Origin: Pseudomonas vlassakiae
GTDB lineage: Bacteria; Pseudomonadota; Gammaproteobacteria; Pseudomonadales; Pseudomonadaceae
Assembly (NCBI RefSeq): GCF_014269035.2
Contig: NZ_JABWRP020000011.1
Span: 62,001-126,000 of the forward strand
DNA: 64,000 nt
Direction: 5' to 3'
Below the pieces are notes generated by a model. That model was given only the letters and a program-made list of their open reading frames with translations. It had not been told where the DNA came from and did not search any database. This document shows, one piece after another, positions 7,987-15,305 of the stretch (position 1 is its first letter; each line of letters opens with the position of its first letter). A program made the position numbers and the translations under genes.

Positions 7987-9414
7987 ATGTCTGATTCATC
8001 CGGAAAACTAAAGCTCGGCGCGTTAGTTGCACTTGTGGTCGGCTCGATGATTGGCGGCGGGATCTTCTCGCTGCCGCAAAACATGGCCGCCAGTGCTGGC
8101 GTGGGTGCAGTCCTGATCGGCTGGGCGATCACGGCGGTCGGCATGCTGACCCTTGCGTTCGTGTTCCAGACCCTGGCCAACCGCAAGCCTGACCTGGATG
8201 GCGGTGTGTACGCCTATGCCAAGGCCGGCTTCGGCGATTACATGGGCTTCTCTTCAGCCTGGGGCTACTGGATCAGTGCCTGGCTGGGCAACGTCGGTTA
8301 CTTCGTGCTGCTGTTCAGCACCCTGGGCTACTTCTTCCCGATCTTCGGCGAAGGCAACACCCCGGCGGCGATCATCGGCGCCTCGGTGCTGCTCTGGGCC
8401 GTTCACTTCCTGGTACTGCGTGGCATCAAGGAAGCAGCGTTCATCAACCTGATCACCACCGTGGCCAAGGTCGTACCGCTGTTGCTGTTCGCCTTGATCT
8501 GCCTGTTCGCCTTCAAACTCGACATCTTCACCGCCGACATCTGGGCGGTGGGCACACCAGACCTGGGCAGCGTGATGAACCAAGTGCGCAACATGATGCT
8601 GGTCACCGTGTGGGTGTTCATCGGCATCGAGGGCGCAAGCATCTTCTCGTCCCGGGCGGAAAAACGCTCCGACGTGGGCAAGGCCACGGTCATCGGCTTC
8701 GTCACCGTGTTGCTGTTCCTGGTGCTGGTCAACGTGCTGTCGCTGGGCATCATGACCCAACCGGAACTGGCCAAGCTGCAGAACCCGTCGATGGCCGCAG
8801 TGCTTGAACACGTGGTCGGCCACTGGGGCGCGGTACTGATCAGCGTCGGCCTGATCATCTCGCTGCTCGGGGCCCTGCTCTCGTGGGTGCTGCTGTGCGC
8901 CGAGATCATGTTCGCCGCCGCCAAGGACCACACCATGCCGGAGTTCCTGCGCCGCGAGAACGCCAACCATGTGCCGGCCAACGCCCTGTGGCTGACCAAC
9001 GCCATGGTGCAGATTTTCCTGGTCATCACCCTGTTCTCCAACAGTACCTACCTGTCGCTGATCTACCTCGCCACCTCGATGATCCTGGTGCCTTACCTGT
9101 GGTCGGCGGCTTATGCCTTCCTGCTGGCACTGCGCAGCGAAACCTACGAGCAGGCCCTTGCCGAGCGGCAGAAGGACCTGATCATCGGCGGCATCGCGCT
9201 GCTGTACGCCATTTGGCTGCTGTATGCCGGCGGCGTGAAATACCTGCTGCTCTCGGCCCTGCTCTATGCCCCTGGCGCGATCCTGTTCGCCAAGGCCAAG
9301 CGCGAGGTGGGCCAACCCATCTTCACCAACGTGGAAAAACTGATCTTCGCAGCCGTGGTCATCGGTGCCCTGGTGGCAGCCTTCGGCCTGTATGACGGCT
9401 TCCTGACCCTTTGA
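7987..9414 (+). CDS. arcD: arginine/ornithine antiporter, paralogue 2 (head of arcDABC)
   Basis: A 475-residue APC-family antiporter with about 12 membrane segments, the first gene of the arginine deiminase operon. It imports arginine and exports the ornithine made by ArcA and ArcB, at no energy cost. The signature VGSMIGGGIFSLPQNMA lies at residues 18-34. AGGAG before the ATG defines the start. arcA follows after 33 bases, so the two are surely co-transcribed. Differences from the divergent paralogue are scattered, which points to an old duplication rather than a recent one. Confidence 0.93.
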   Translation: MSDSSGKLKLGALVALVVGSMIGGGIFSLPQNMAASAGVGAVLIGWAITAVGMLTLAFVFQTLANRKPDLDGGVYAYAKAGFGDYMGFSSAWGYWISAWLGNVGYFVLLFSTLGYFFPIFGEGNTPAAIIGASVLLWAVHFLVLRGIKEAAFINLITTVAKVVPLLLFALICLFAFKLDIFTADIWAVGTPDLGSVMNQVRNMMLVTVWVFIGIEGASIFSSRAEKRSDVGKATVIGFVTVLLFLVLVNVLSLGIMTQPELAKLQNPSMAAVLEHVVGHWGAVLISVGLIISLLGALLSWVLLCAEIMFAAAKDHTMPEFLRRENANHVPANALWLTNAMVQIFLVITLFSNSTYLSLIYLATSMILVPYLWSAAYAFLLALRSETYEQALAERQKDLIIGGIALLYAIWLLYAGGVKYLLLSALLYAPGAILFAKAKREVGQPIFTNVEKLIFAAVVIGALVAAFGLYDGFLTL

Positions 9415-9447
9415 CCCACGTCTTCGTTCAATTGGAGGAATGAAACC

Positions 9448-10701
9448 ATGTCCGCTGAAAAACAGAAGTACGGTGTCCACTCCGAAGCCGGCAAGCTGCG
9501 CAAGGTAATGGTTTGCGCCCCCGGCCTGGCGCACAAGCGGCTGACGCCAAGCAACTGTGACGAGTTGCTGTTCGATGACGTGATCTGGGTCGACCAGGCC
9601 AAGCGTGACCATTTCGACTTCGTCACCAAGATGCGCGAGCGTGGCGTCGATGTGCTGGAGATGCACAACCTGCTGACCGACATCGTCCAGCAGCCCGAAG
9701 CCCTGAAGTGGATCCTCGACCGCAAGATCACCGATGACACCGTGGGCGTGGGCCTGAACAACGAGGTACGCAGCTGGCTCGAAGGCCAGGAGCCCCGCCA
9801 CCTGGCCGAGTTCCTGATCGGCGGCGTGGCCGGCCAGGACCTGCCACAGAGCGCAGGTGCCGACGTGGTCAAGATGTACAACGACTACCTGGGCCATTCC
9901 AGTTTCATCCTGCCTCCGCTGCCCAACACCCAGTTCACCCGTGATACCACCTGCTGGATCTACGGCGGGGTGACCCTCAACCCGATGTACTGGCCGGCGC
10001 GACGCCAGGAAACCCTGCTGACCACCGCCATCTACAAGTTCCACAAGGAATTCACCAACGCCGATTTCCAGGTGTGGTACGGCGATCCGGACAAGGACCA
10101 CGGCCAATCCACCCTCGAAGGGGGGGACGTGATGCCGATCGGCAAGGGGATCGTGCTGATCGGCATGGGCGAGCGCACCTCGCGCCAGGCCATCGGCCAA
10201 CTGGCACGCAACCTGTTCGCCAAGGGCGCGGTCAAGGAAGTCATCGTCGCCGGCCTGCCGAAGTCGCGTGCCGCCATGCACCTGGACACCGTGTTCAGCT
10301 TCTGCGACCGCGACCTGGTCACGGTCTTCCCGGAAGTGGTGAAAGAGATCGTGCCGTTCATCATCCGCCCGGACGAGAGCAAGCCCTACGGCATGGACGT
10401 GCGGCGCATCGACAAGTCGTTCATCGAGGTGGTGGGCGAGCAGCTGGGCGTCAAGTTGCGAGTGGTCGAGACCGGCGGCAACAGCTTCGCCGCCGAGCGC
10501 GAACAGTGGGATGACGGCAACAACGTGGTGGCCATCGAACCCGGCGTGGTCATTGGCTACGACCGCAACACCTACACCAACACCCTGCTGCGCAAGGCCG
10601 GCATCGAGGTCATCACCATCAGCGCCGGCGAACTGGGCCGGGGCCGTGGCGGCGGCCATTGCATGACCTGCCCGATCGTGCGCGACCCCATCGACTACTA
10701 G
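9448..10701 (+). CDS. arcA: arginine deiminase
   Basis: A cytoplasmic enzyme of 417 residues that hydrolyses arginine to citrulline and ammonia, the first step of the ATP-yielding arginine deiminase pathway. The catalytic Cys lies in [14 protein letters not shown] near the C-terminus (Cys405). Upstream elements of the guanidino-modifying fold are present: FTRDT (substrate Asp), [11 protein letters not shown] and MHLDTVF (catalytic His). Length equals the usual pseudomonad enzyme. GGAGGAATG precedes the ATG. The stop codon touches the long hairpin element at 10702-10860 that separates it from arcB. Confidence 0.97.
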   Translation: MSAEKQKYGVHSEAGKLRKVMVCAPGLAHKRLTPSNCDELLFDDVIWVDQAKRDHFDFVTKMRERGVDVLEMHNLLTDIVQQPEALKWILDRKITDDTVGVGLNNEVRSWLEGQEPRHLAEFLIGGVAGQDLPQSAGADVVKMYNDYLGHSSFILPPLPNTQFTRDTTCWIYGGVTLNPMYWPARRQETLLTTAIYKFHKEFTNADFQVWYGDPDKDHGQSTLEGGDVMPIGKGIVLIGMGERTSRQAIGQLARNLFAKGAVKEVIVAGLPKSRAAMHLDTVFSFCDRDLVTVFPEVVKEIVPFIIRPDESKPYGMDVRRIDKSFIEVVGEQLGVKLRVVETGGNSFAAEREQWDDGNNVVAIEPGVVIGYDRNTYTNTLLRKAGIEVITISAGELGRGRGGGHCMTCPIVRDPIDY

Positions 10702-10860
10702 GTGGCCTGTGTGGCTGATTCGATTACTCAACTTCGGCCCAAGGCTTCGCCATGCTGCGTTGCCACTCCTCGCCGTAGCTTGGCTACGACTCGTCGTGGC
10801 GCCTTGCCTGGCAAACCCTTGGACTCGAAATTGAGCAAACGAATCAGCCGTACAGGCCAC
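10702..10860. repeat. long imperfect inverted repeat between arcA and arcB
   Basis: Nearly the whole 159-bp stretch folds back on itself. The outer arms begin GTGGCCTGT at 10702 and end ACAGGCCAC at 10860. The match continues inward through GGCTGATTCG/CGAATCAGCC to the apex near GTAGCTTGGCTAC (about 10777-10789). A transcript would form a hairpin of about 75 pairs with scattered mismatches. It resembles the MITE/ERIC-like intergenic hairpins of pseudomonads and could act as a processing site that sets arcDA against arcBC mRNA levels. Confidence 0.8.
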
Positions 10861-10929
10861 TAGCCCATTACACCCGGCCGCACTCACGAAGCAGCGGCCG
10901 GGACATCACCGAATTCAAGGAGAAAAGTC

Positions 10930-11940
10930 ATGGCGTTCAACATTCACAACCGCAACCTGCTCAGCCTCGAACACCACACCACCCGCGAGCTGAAGTACCT
11001 GCTGGACCTGTCCCGCGACCTCAAGCGCGCCAAGTACACTGGCACCGAGCAGCAGCACCTGAAGGGCAACAACATCGCCCTGATCTTCGAGAAGACCTCC
11101 ACCCGTACCCGCTGCGCCTTCGAAGTCGCCGCCTATGACCAGGGCGCCAACGTCACCTACATCGACCCCACCTCCTCGCAGATCGGCCACAAGGAAAGCA
11201 TGAAGGACACCGCCCGCGTACTCGGGCGCATGTACGACGCCATCGAATACCGCGGCTTCAAGCAGGAAATCGTCGAAGAACTGGCCAAGTTCGCTGGCGT
11301 GCCGGTGTTCAACGGCCTGACCGATGAATACCACCCGACCCAGATGATCGCCGACGTGCTGACCATGCGCGAGCACAGCGACAAGCCACTGCACGACATC
11401 AGCTACGCCTACCTGGGCGATGCGCGCAACAACATGGGCAACTCGCTGCTGTTGATAGGCGCCAAGCTTGGCATGGACGTGCGCATCGCCGCGCCCAAGG
11501 CGCTGTGGCCACATGAAGACCTGGTCGAGCGTTGCCACAAGTATGCCGAAGAGAGCGGCGCGCGCATTACCCTGACCGAAGATCCCAAGGCTGCGGTCAA
11601 GGGCGTCGACTTCATCCACACCGACGTCTGGGTATCGATGGGCGAGCCGATCGAAGCCTGGGGCGAGCGCATCAAGCAGCTCAAGCCCTACCAGGTGAAC
11701 AAGGAGCTGATGAAAGCCAGCGGCAACCCACGGACCAAGTTCATGCATTGCCTGCCGGCATTCCACAACTCCGAGACCAAGGTCGGCAAGCAGATCGCCG
11801 AACAGTATCCGGACCTGGCCAACGGCATCGAAGTGACCGATGACGTGTTCGAGTCGCCGGCGTGCATTGCCTTCGAGCAAGCGGAAAACCGCATGCACAC
11901 CATCAAGGCGATCCTGGTTTCGACTCTGGCTGACCTTTAA
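10930..11940 (+). CDS. arcB: ornithine carbamoyltransferase, catabolic
   Basis: A 336-residue cytoplasmic enzyme that phosphorolyses citrulline to ornithine and carbamoyl phosphate in the arginine deiminase pathway. Visible motifs are the carbamoyl-phosphate loop [12 protein letters not shown] (about 55-66), [14 protein letters not shown] (about 136-149) and [10 protein letters not shown] (about 270-280, with the catalytic Cys). Length and operon position mark it as the catabolic type rather than the shorter biosynthetic ArgF. AAGGAGAAAAGTC precedes the ATG. Confidence 0.96.
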   Translation: MAFNIHNRNLLSLEHHTTRELKYLLDLSRDLKRAKYTGTEQQHLKGNNIALIFEKTSTRTRCAFEVAAYDQGANVTYIDPTSSQIGHKESMKDTARVLGRMYDAIEYRGFKQEIVEELAKFAGVPVFNGLTDEYHPTQMIADVLTMREHSDKPLHDISYAYLGDARNNMGNSLLLIGAKLGMDVRIAAPKALWPHEDLVERCHKYAEESGARITLTEDPKAAVKGVDFIHTDVWVSMGEPIEAWGERIKQLKPYQVNKELMKASGNPRTKFMHCLPAFHNSETKVGKQIAEQYPDLANGIEVTDDVFESPACIAFEQAENRMHTIKAILVSTLADL

Positions 11941-12001
11941 GCCGGCCGCGCCGCCCTGCCCATGGGGCGGCGCCCTTCCCTCTTCGTTAAAGGACATTCC
12001 C

Positions 12002-12931
12002 ATGCGTATCGTTGTTGCACTGGGCGGCAACGCCCTCCTGCGCCGTGGCGAACCCATGACCGCTGACAACCAGCGCGCCAATATCCGCACGGCCACCGAA
12101 CAGATCGCCAAGATCCATCCTGGCAACGAACTGGTCATCGCCCACGGCAACGGCCCGCAGGTCGGCCTGCTGGCCCTGCAAGGCCTGTCGTACAAGCCCG
12201 ACGAGGCCTACCCGCTGGACGTGCTCGGCGCCGAGACCGAAGGCATGATCGGCTACATGATCGAACAGGAGCTGGGCAACCTGCTGGACTTCGAAGTGCC
12301 GTTCGCCACCCTCCTGACCCAAGTGGAAGTGGATGCCAACGACCCAGCCTTCAAGGACCCGAGCAAGTTCATCGGCCCGGTCTACAGCAAGGAAGAGGCC
12401 GAGCGCCTGGCCAAGGAAAAAGGCTGGGTGGTCAAGGCCGACGGCGACAAGTACCGCCGCGTGGTCGCCAGCCCGAAACCCAAGCGCATCTTCGAAATCC
12501 GTCCGATCAAGTGGCTGCTGGAAAAGAGCAGCATCGTGATCTGCGCCGGCGGTGGCGGCATCCCCACCATGTACGACGAAAACAAGAAGCTCAAAGGCAT
12601 CGAGGCAGTGATCGACAAGGACCTGTGCTCGGCGCTGCTGGCCGAACAGCTGGAAGCCGACCTTCTGGTAATCGCCACCGACGTCGATGGCGCCTACATT
12701 GACTGGGGCAAGCCGACGCAGAAAGCCATCGCCCAGGCCCACCCCGACGAGCTCGAACGCCTTGGCTTTGCGGCCGGTTCCATGGGGCCTAAAGTGCAAG
12801 CAGCCTGCGACTTTGCCCGTCACACTGGCAAAGTGGCGGTGATCAGCTCGCTGGAAAATATTGAAGGCATCGTCAAAGGCACCGCCGGCACCCGTGTGAG
12901 CACCGAAAAGCCAGGTATCAGCTACCGTTGA
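12002..12931 (+). CDS. arcC: carbamate kinase
   Basis: A 309-residue amino-acid-kinase-fold enzyme that transfers phosphate from carbamoyl phosphate to ADP, the ATP-producing step of the arginine deiminase pathway. The N-terminus [19 protein letters not shown], the [14 protein letters not shown] loop (about 50-63), CAGGGGIPT and the ATDVDGAY segment are typical. ATG 12002 gives the exact family N-terminus and follows AAAGGACATTCCC. It lies 61 bases after arcB and closes the operon. A GC-rich hairpin (about 12940-12960) follows. Confidence 0.96.
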   Translation: MRIVVALGGNALLRRGEPMTADNQRANIRTATEQIAKIHPGNELVIAHGNGPQVGLLALQGLSYKPDEAYPLDVLGAETEGMIGYMIEQELGNLLDFEVPFATLLTQVEVDANDPAFKDPSKFIGPVYSKEEAERLAKEKGWVVKADGDKYRRVVASPKPKRIFEIRPIKWLLEKSSIVICAGGGGIPTMYDENKKLKGIEAVIDKDLCSALLAEQLEADLLVIATDVDGAYIDWGKPTQKAIAQAHPDELERLGFAAGSMGPKVQAACDFARHTGKVAVISSLENIEGIVKGTAGTRVSTEKPGISYR

Positions 12932-12984
12932 TTGCAGTGGGCGGGCTGACGGGGCCCGCCATTTACCTTCCGGAGGAGTTTGCC

Positions 12985-13353
12985 ATGGCCCAGTTCCACC
13001 CCGGTCATGTACATATCGAGCGCACTGCGCTGACCAAGAACGACCACAGTTACGATCTCAACATCGAGTACGAAGCGTTTTCAGACCCTAAGGAAGGCAG
13101 AGGCATCCAGTTCCGCATGCATGGCAGCATCGAGGGCAAGACCGTCGATGAACAGTTCTTCCTGGCCAAGGACCAGGTGCTACCAAGCTTCCTCATGGTC
13201 GCCTCGCGCAAGGCCCAGTCCTATCTCGCGCCGCACCAGAAGTTCGAAACGCTGGGTTCGCCTCACAAGCTGTACGACGCCATGTTCGAAGACATTCGCC
13301 AGAAGCTGGACGTAAAATCGGGCGATCCGATCAAGCCTGAACACCTCGAGTGA
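12985..13353 (+). CDS. DUF5064 family protein
   Basis: A 122-residue soluble protein of unknown function, commonly found next to arc genes in Pseudomonas. The N-terminus MAQFHPGHVHIERTALTKND and the FRMHGSIEGKTVDEQFFLAKD segment suggest a small alpha/beta fold. It has no signal peptide and no membrane segment. CGGAGGAG lies 8 bases before ATG 12985, which rules out the longer frame from 12928. It may be read through from arcC, 53 bases upstream. A GGGGCCGCAAGGCGGCCCC hairpin follows at about 13367. Confidence 0.75.
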   Translation: MAQFHPGHVHIERTALTKNDHSYDLNIEYEAFSDPKEGRGIQFRMHGSIEGKTVDEQFFLAKDQVLPSFLMVASRKAQSYLAPHQKFETLGSPHKLYDAMFEDIRQKLDVKSGDPIKPEHLE

Positions 13354-13437
13354 ATGCAGGATCCTGGGGCCGCAAGGCGGCCCCGGCGATGTTAAGGCAT
13401 ACTACTGCCCTCCCCGGCCACAACCCTCGCCTCCCCC

Positions 13438-14949
13438 ATGCGCATCCACGTCAGCTTCATCGACCGCGTCGGCATCACCCAGGAAGTCCTCGCTCTGCTC
13501 GGCGCCCGCAACCTCAACCTGGACGCCGTGGAAATGGTCCCGCCAAACGTCTACATCGACGCCCCGACCCTCAGCCCGGCAGTCCTCGAAGAACTTCATG
13601 ACGCGCTGTTCGAAGTCCGTGGCGTGCAGTCGGTTGAGGTGGTCGACATCCTCCCCGGCCAGCGCCGCCACCTGCAACTCGACGCCTTGCTGGCCGCCAT
13701 GAGCGACCCGGTGCTGGCGGTCGACAGCGCCGGCAAGGTGCTGCTGGCCAACCCGGCGCTGATCGCCCTGTGCGGTCGCGAGTCCGCCGGGCGTTCCGTG
13801 AGTGAGCTGTTCGGCGACCCCGGTCTGCTGCAGGCGCTGCTGGACAACAACTTCCACCTGCCGATGCGCGAGATGCAGCTCAACGGCCAGAGCCTGTTGC
13901 TGGACGCCTCGCCGATCACCAACGCCGGAGGCCTGCTGACCCTCTACCCGCCCAACCGCATGGGCGAGCGCCTGTCGGCCCTGCACCATGACCACGCCGA
14001 AGGTTTCGATGCGCTGCTGGGCGAATCCCCGGCGATCCGCACCCTCAAGGCCCGCGCCCTGCGCGTGGCAGCCCTCGACGCGCCGCTGCTGGTGCACGGC
14101 GAAACCGGTACCGGCAAGGAACTGGTGGCCCGCGCCTGCCATGCCATCAGCAGCCGTCAGGCAGCGCCATTCCTCGCCCTGAACTGCGCTGCGCTGCCCG
14201 AAAGCCTGGCCGAGAGCGAACTGTTCGGCTACGCCCCAGGCGCCTTCACCGGCGCCCAGCGCGGTGGCAAGCCGGGGTTGATGGAGCTGGCCAACCAGGG
14301 CACGGTGTTTCTCGATGAGATTGGCGAGATGTCGCCCTACCTGCAGGCCAAGCTGCTGCGTTTTCTCAGCGATGGCAGCTTCCGCCGGGTAGGTGGCGAC
14401 CGCGAGGTGAAGGTGGACGTGCGCATCATCAGCGCCACCCACCGTGACCTGGAACGCATGGTTGCCGAAGGCACCTTCCGTGAAGACCTGTTCTACCGGC
14501 TGAATGTGCTCAACCTGCAGGTACCGCCGCTGCGTGATCGTGGCCAGGACATCCTCATGCTGGCGCATTACTTCATGCAGCAGGCCTGCACGCAGATTCA
14601 GCGCCCACCTTGCCGCCTCACCCCGGCCACCCATGCGGCGCTGCTGGCCAACCCTTGGCCCGGCAACGTGCGGCAACTGCAGAACGTGATTTTCCGCGCG
14701 GCGGCGATCTGCGAGAGCAATCTGGTGGATATCGGAGACCTGGACATTGCCGGGACTTCGGTGGCGCGTGGGCAGGACGGCGACGTGGCGAGCCTGGAGC
14801 AGGCGGTGGGCGATTTCGAGCGTGAACTGCTGCAACGGTTATATGCCAGTTACCCCTCGACCCGGCAATTGGCGGGGCGTCTGCAGACGTCGCATACCGC
14901 GATTGCACAGCGGTTGCGGAAATATGGGATTCCCCAAACGAAACTATAA
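13438..14949 (+). CDS. gcsR: TyrR-like sigma-54 activator of the glycine cleavage operon
   Basis: A 503-residue enhancer-binding protein. Domains in order: an N-terminal ACT domain (about 1-75), a PAS domain (about 80-190), an AAA+ domain and a C-terminal TyrR-type helix-turn-helix (about 462-500). The AAA+ domain shows Walker A GETGTGKE at 221-228, the sigma-54 contact loop GAFTGA at 268-273, and Walker B FLDE ending at residue 294. In P. aeruginosa the TyrR-like protein beside the gcvH2-gcvP2-sdaA-gcvT2 operon is GcsR, a glycine-responsive activator. The same operon stands downstream here with TyrR-type boxes and a -24/-12 promoter, so the assignment is preferred over PhhR or TyrR. Unusually, about 4.6 kb of accessory DNA lies between regulator and target. 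Confidence 0.88.
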   Translation: MRIHVSFIDRVGITQEVLALLGARNLNLDAVEMVPPNVYIDAPTLSPAVLEELHDALFEVRGVQSVEVVDILPGQRRHLQLDALLAAMSDPVLAVDSAGKVLLANPALIALCGRESAGRSVSELFGDPGLLQALLDNNFHLPMREMQLNGQSLLLDASPITNAGGLLTLYPPNRMGERLSALHHDHAEGFDALLGESPAIRTLKARALRVAALDAPLLVHGETGTGKELVARACHAISSRQAAPFLALNCAALPESLAESELFGYAPGAFTGAQRGGKPGLMELANQGTVFLDEIGEMSPYLQAKLLRFLSDGSFRRVGGDREVKVDVRIISATHRDLERMVAEGTFREDLFYRLNVLNLQVPPLRDRGQDILMLAHYFMQQACTQIQRPPCRLTPATHAALLANPWPGNVRQLQNVIFRAAAICESNLVDIGDLDIAGTSVARGQDGDVASLEQAVGDFERELLQRLYASYPSTRQLAGRLQTSHTAIAQRLRKYGIPQTKL

Positions 14950-14960
14950 CGATGCAACTA

Positions 14961-14996
14961 TCCCCCTTCGCAAGCTACTCCGCAAAGGGGGATTTT
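14961..14996. terminator. terminator between gcsR and the bacteriocin immunity gene
   Basis: TCCCCCTT (14961-14968) pairs with AAGGGGGA (14985-14992), followed by TTTT on the plus strand. It lies 11 bases after the gcsR stop. It can also serve the convergent immunity gene, whose stop is at 15030, though the T tract is weaker in that direction. Confidence 0.75.
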
Positions 14997-15029
14997 CAAG
15001 TGAATCACCGAGGCAGATTCAGAGGTTAC

Positions 15030-15305
15030 TCAGTTCTCGCGAAACCCGGGCTTTCCATTTGCGGCTAACCACGCCTTCAAAACTGAAATCACTCCGGCGG
15101 GGCTGTCTTCTACTCCCTCCGCAGGATAGAATATCAGACCGCTTTTGTCAGGGTGGTCGATGAGGCTTTCAAAGTGATCGGTCAATCGATGGATATGCGC
15201 CCCCAGTGCGTCGCCTTTGAGCTGGCTAGGGTTTTCGAAAAACTCATTCAGAAACTCAGTGAATTCAGCTTCTGAATATTCTTCAATTTTGTTCTTGAGA
15301 ATCAT
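15030..15305 (-). CDS. DNase bacteriocin immunity protein (colicin E-type Im)
   Basis: A 91-residue acidic protein that should bind and block the nuclease domain of the bacteriocin encoded just upstream. It follows the Im2/Im7/Im8/Im9 pattern: an N-terminal YSEAEFTEFL helix, then HPDKSGLIFYPAEGVEDSP with the helix III Phe-Tyr pair at the usual Tyr-Tyr site, and a closing WLAANGKPGF. Its ATG overlaps the bacteriocin stop as ATGA, so translation is coupled and immunity is made with the toxin. The specificity helix II region is divergent, as expected for a distinct immunity type. Confidence 0.93.
   Translation of the reverse strand: MILKNKIEEYSEAEFTEFLNEFFENPSQLKGDALGAHIHRLTDHFESLIDHPDKSGLIFYPAEGVEDSPAGVISVLKAWLAANGKPGFREN

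Noticed and set aside
8254..10887. 877-codon minus-strand frame opposite arcD and arcA
   Set aside because: Antisense shadow; His/Gln/Asp/Val-rich composition typical of reversed GC-rich genes.
11840..12001. Longer arcC start upstream, overlapping arcB
   Set aside because: The extra 54 codons are arcB in another frame; ATG 12002 has a ribosome site and the family N-terminus.
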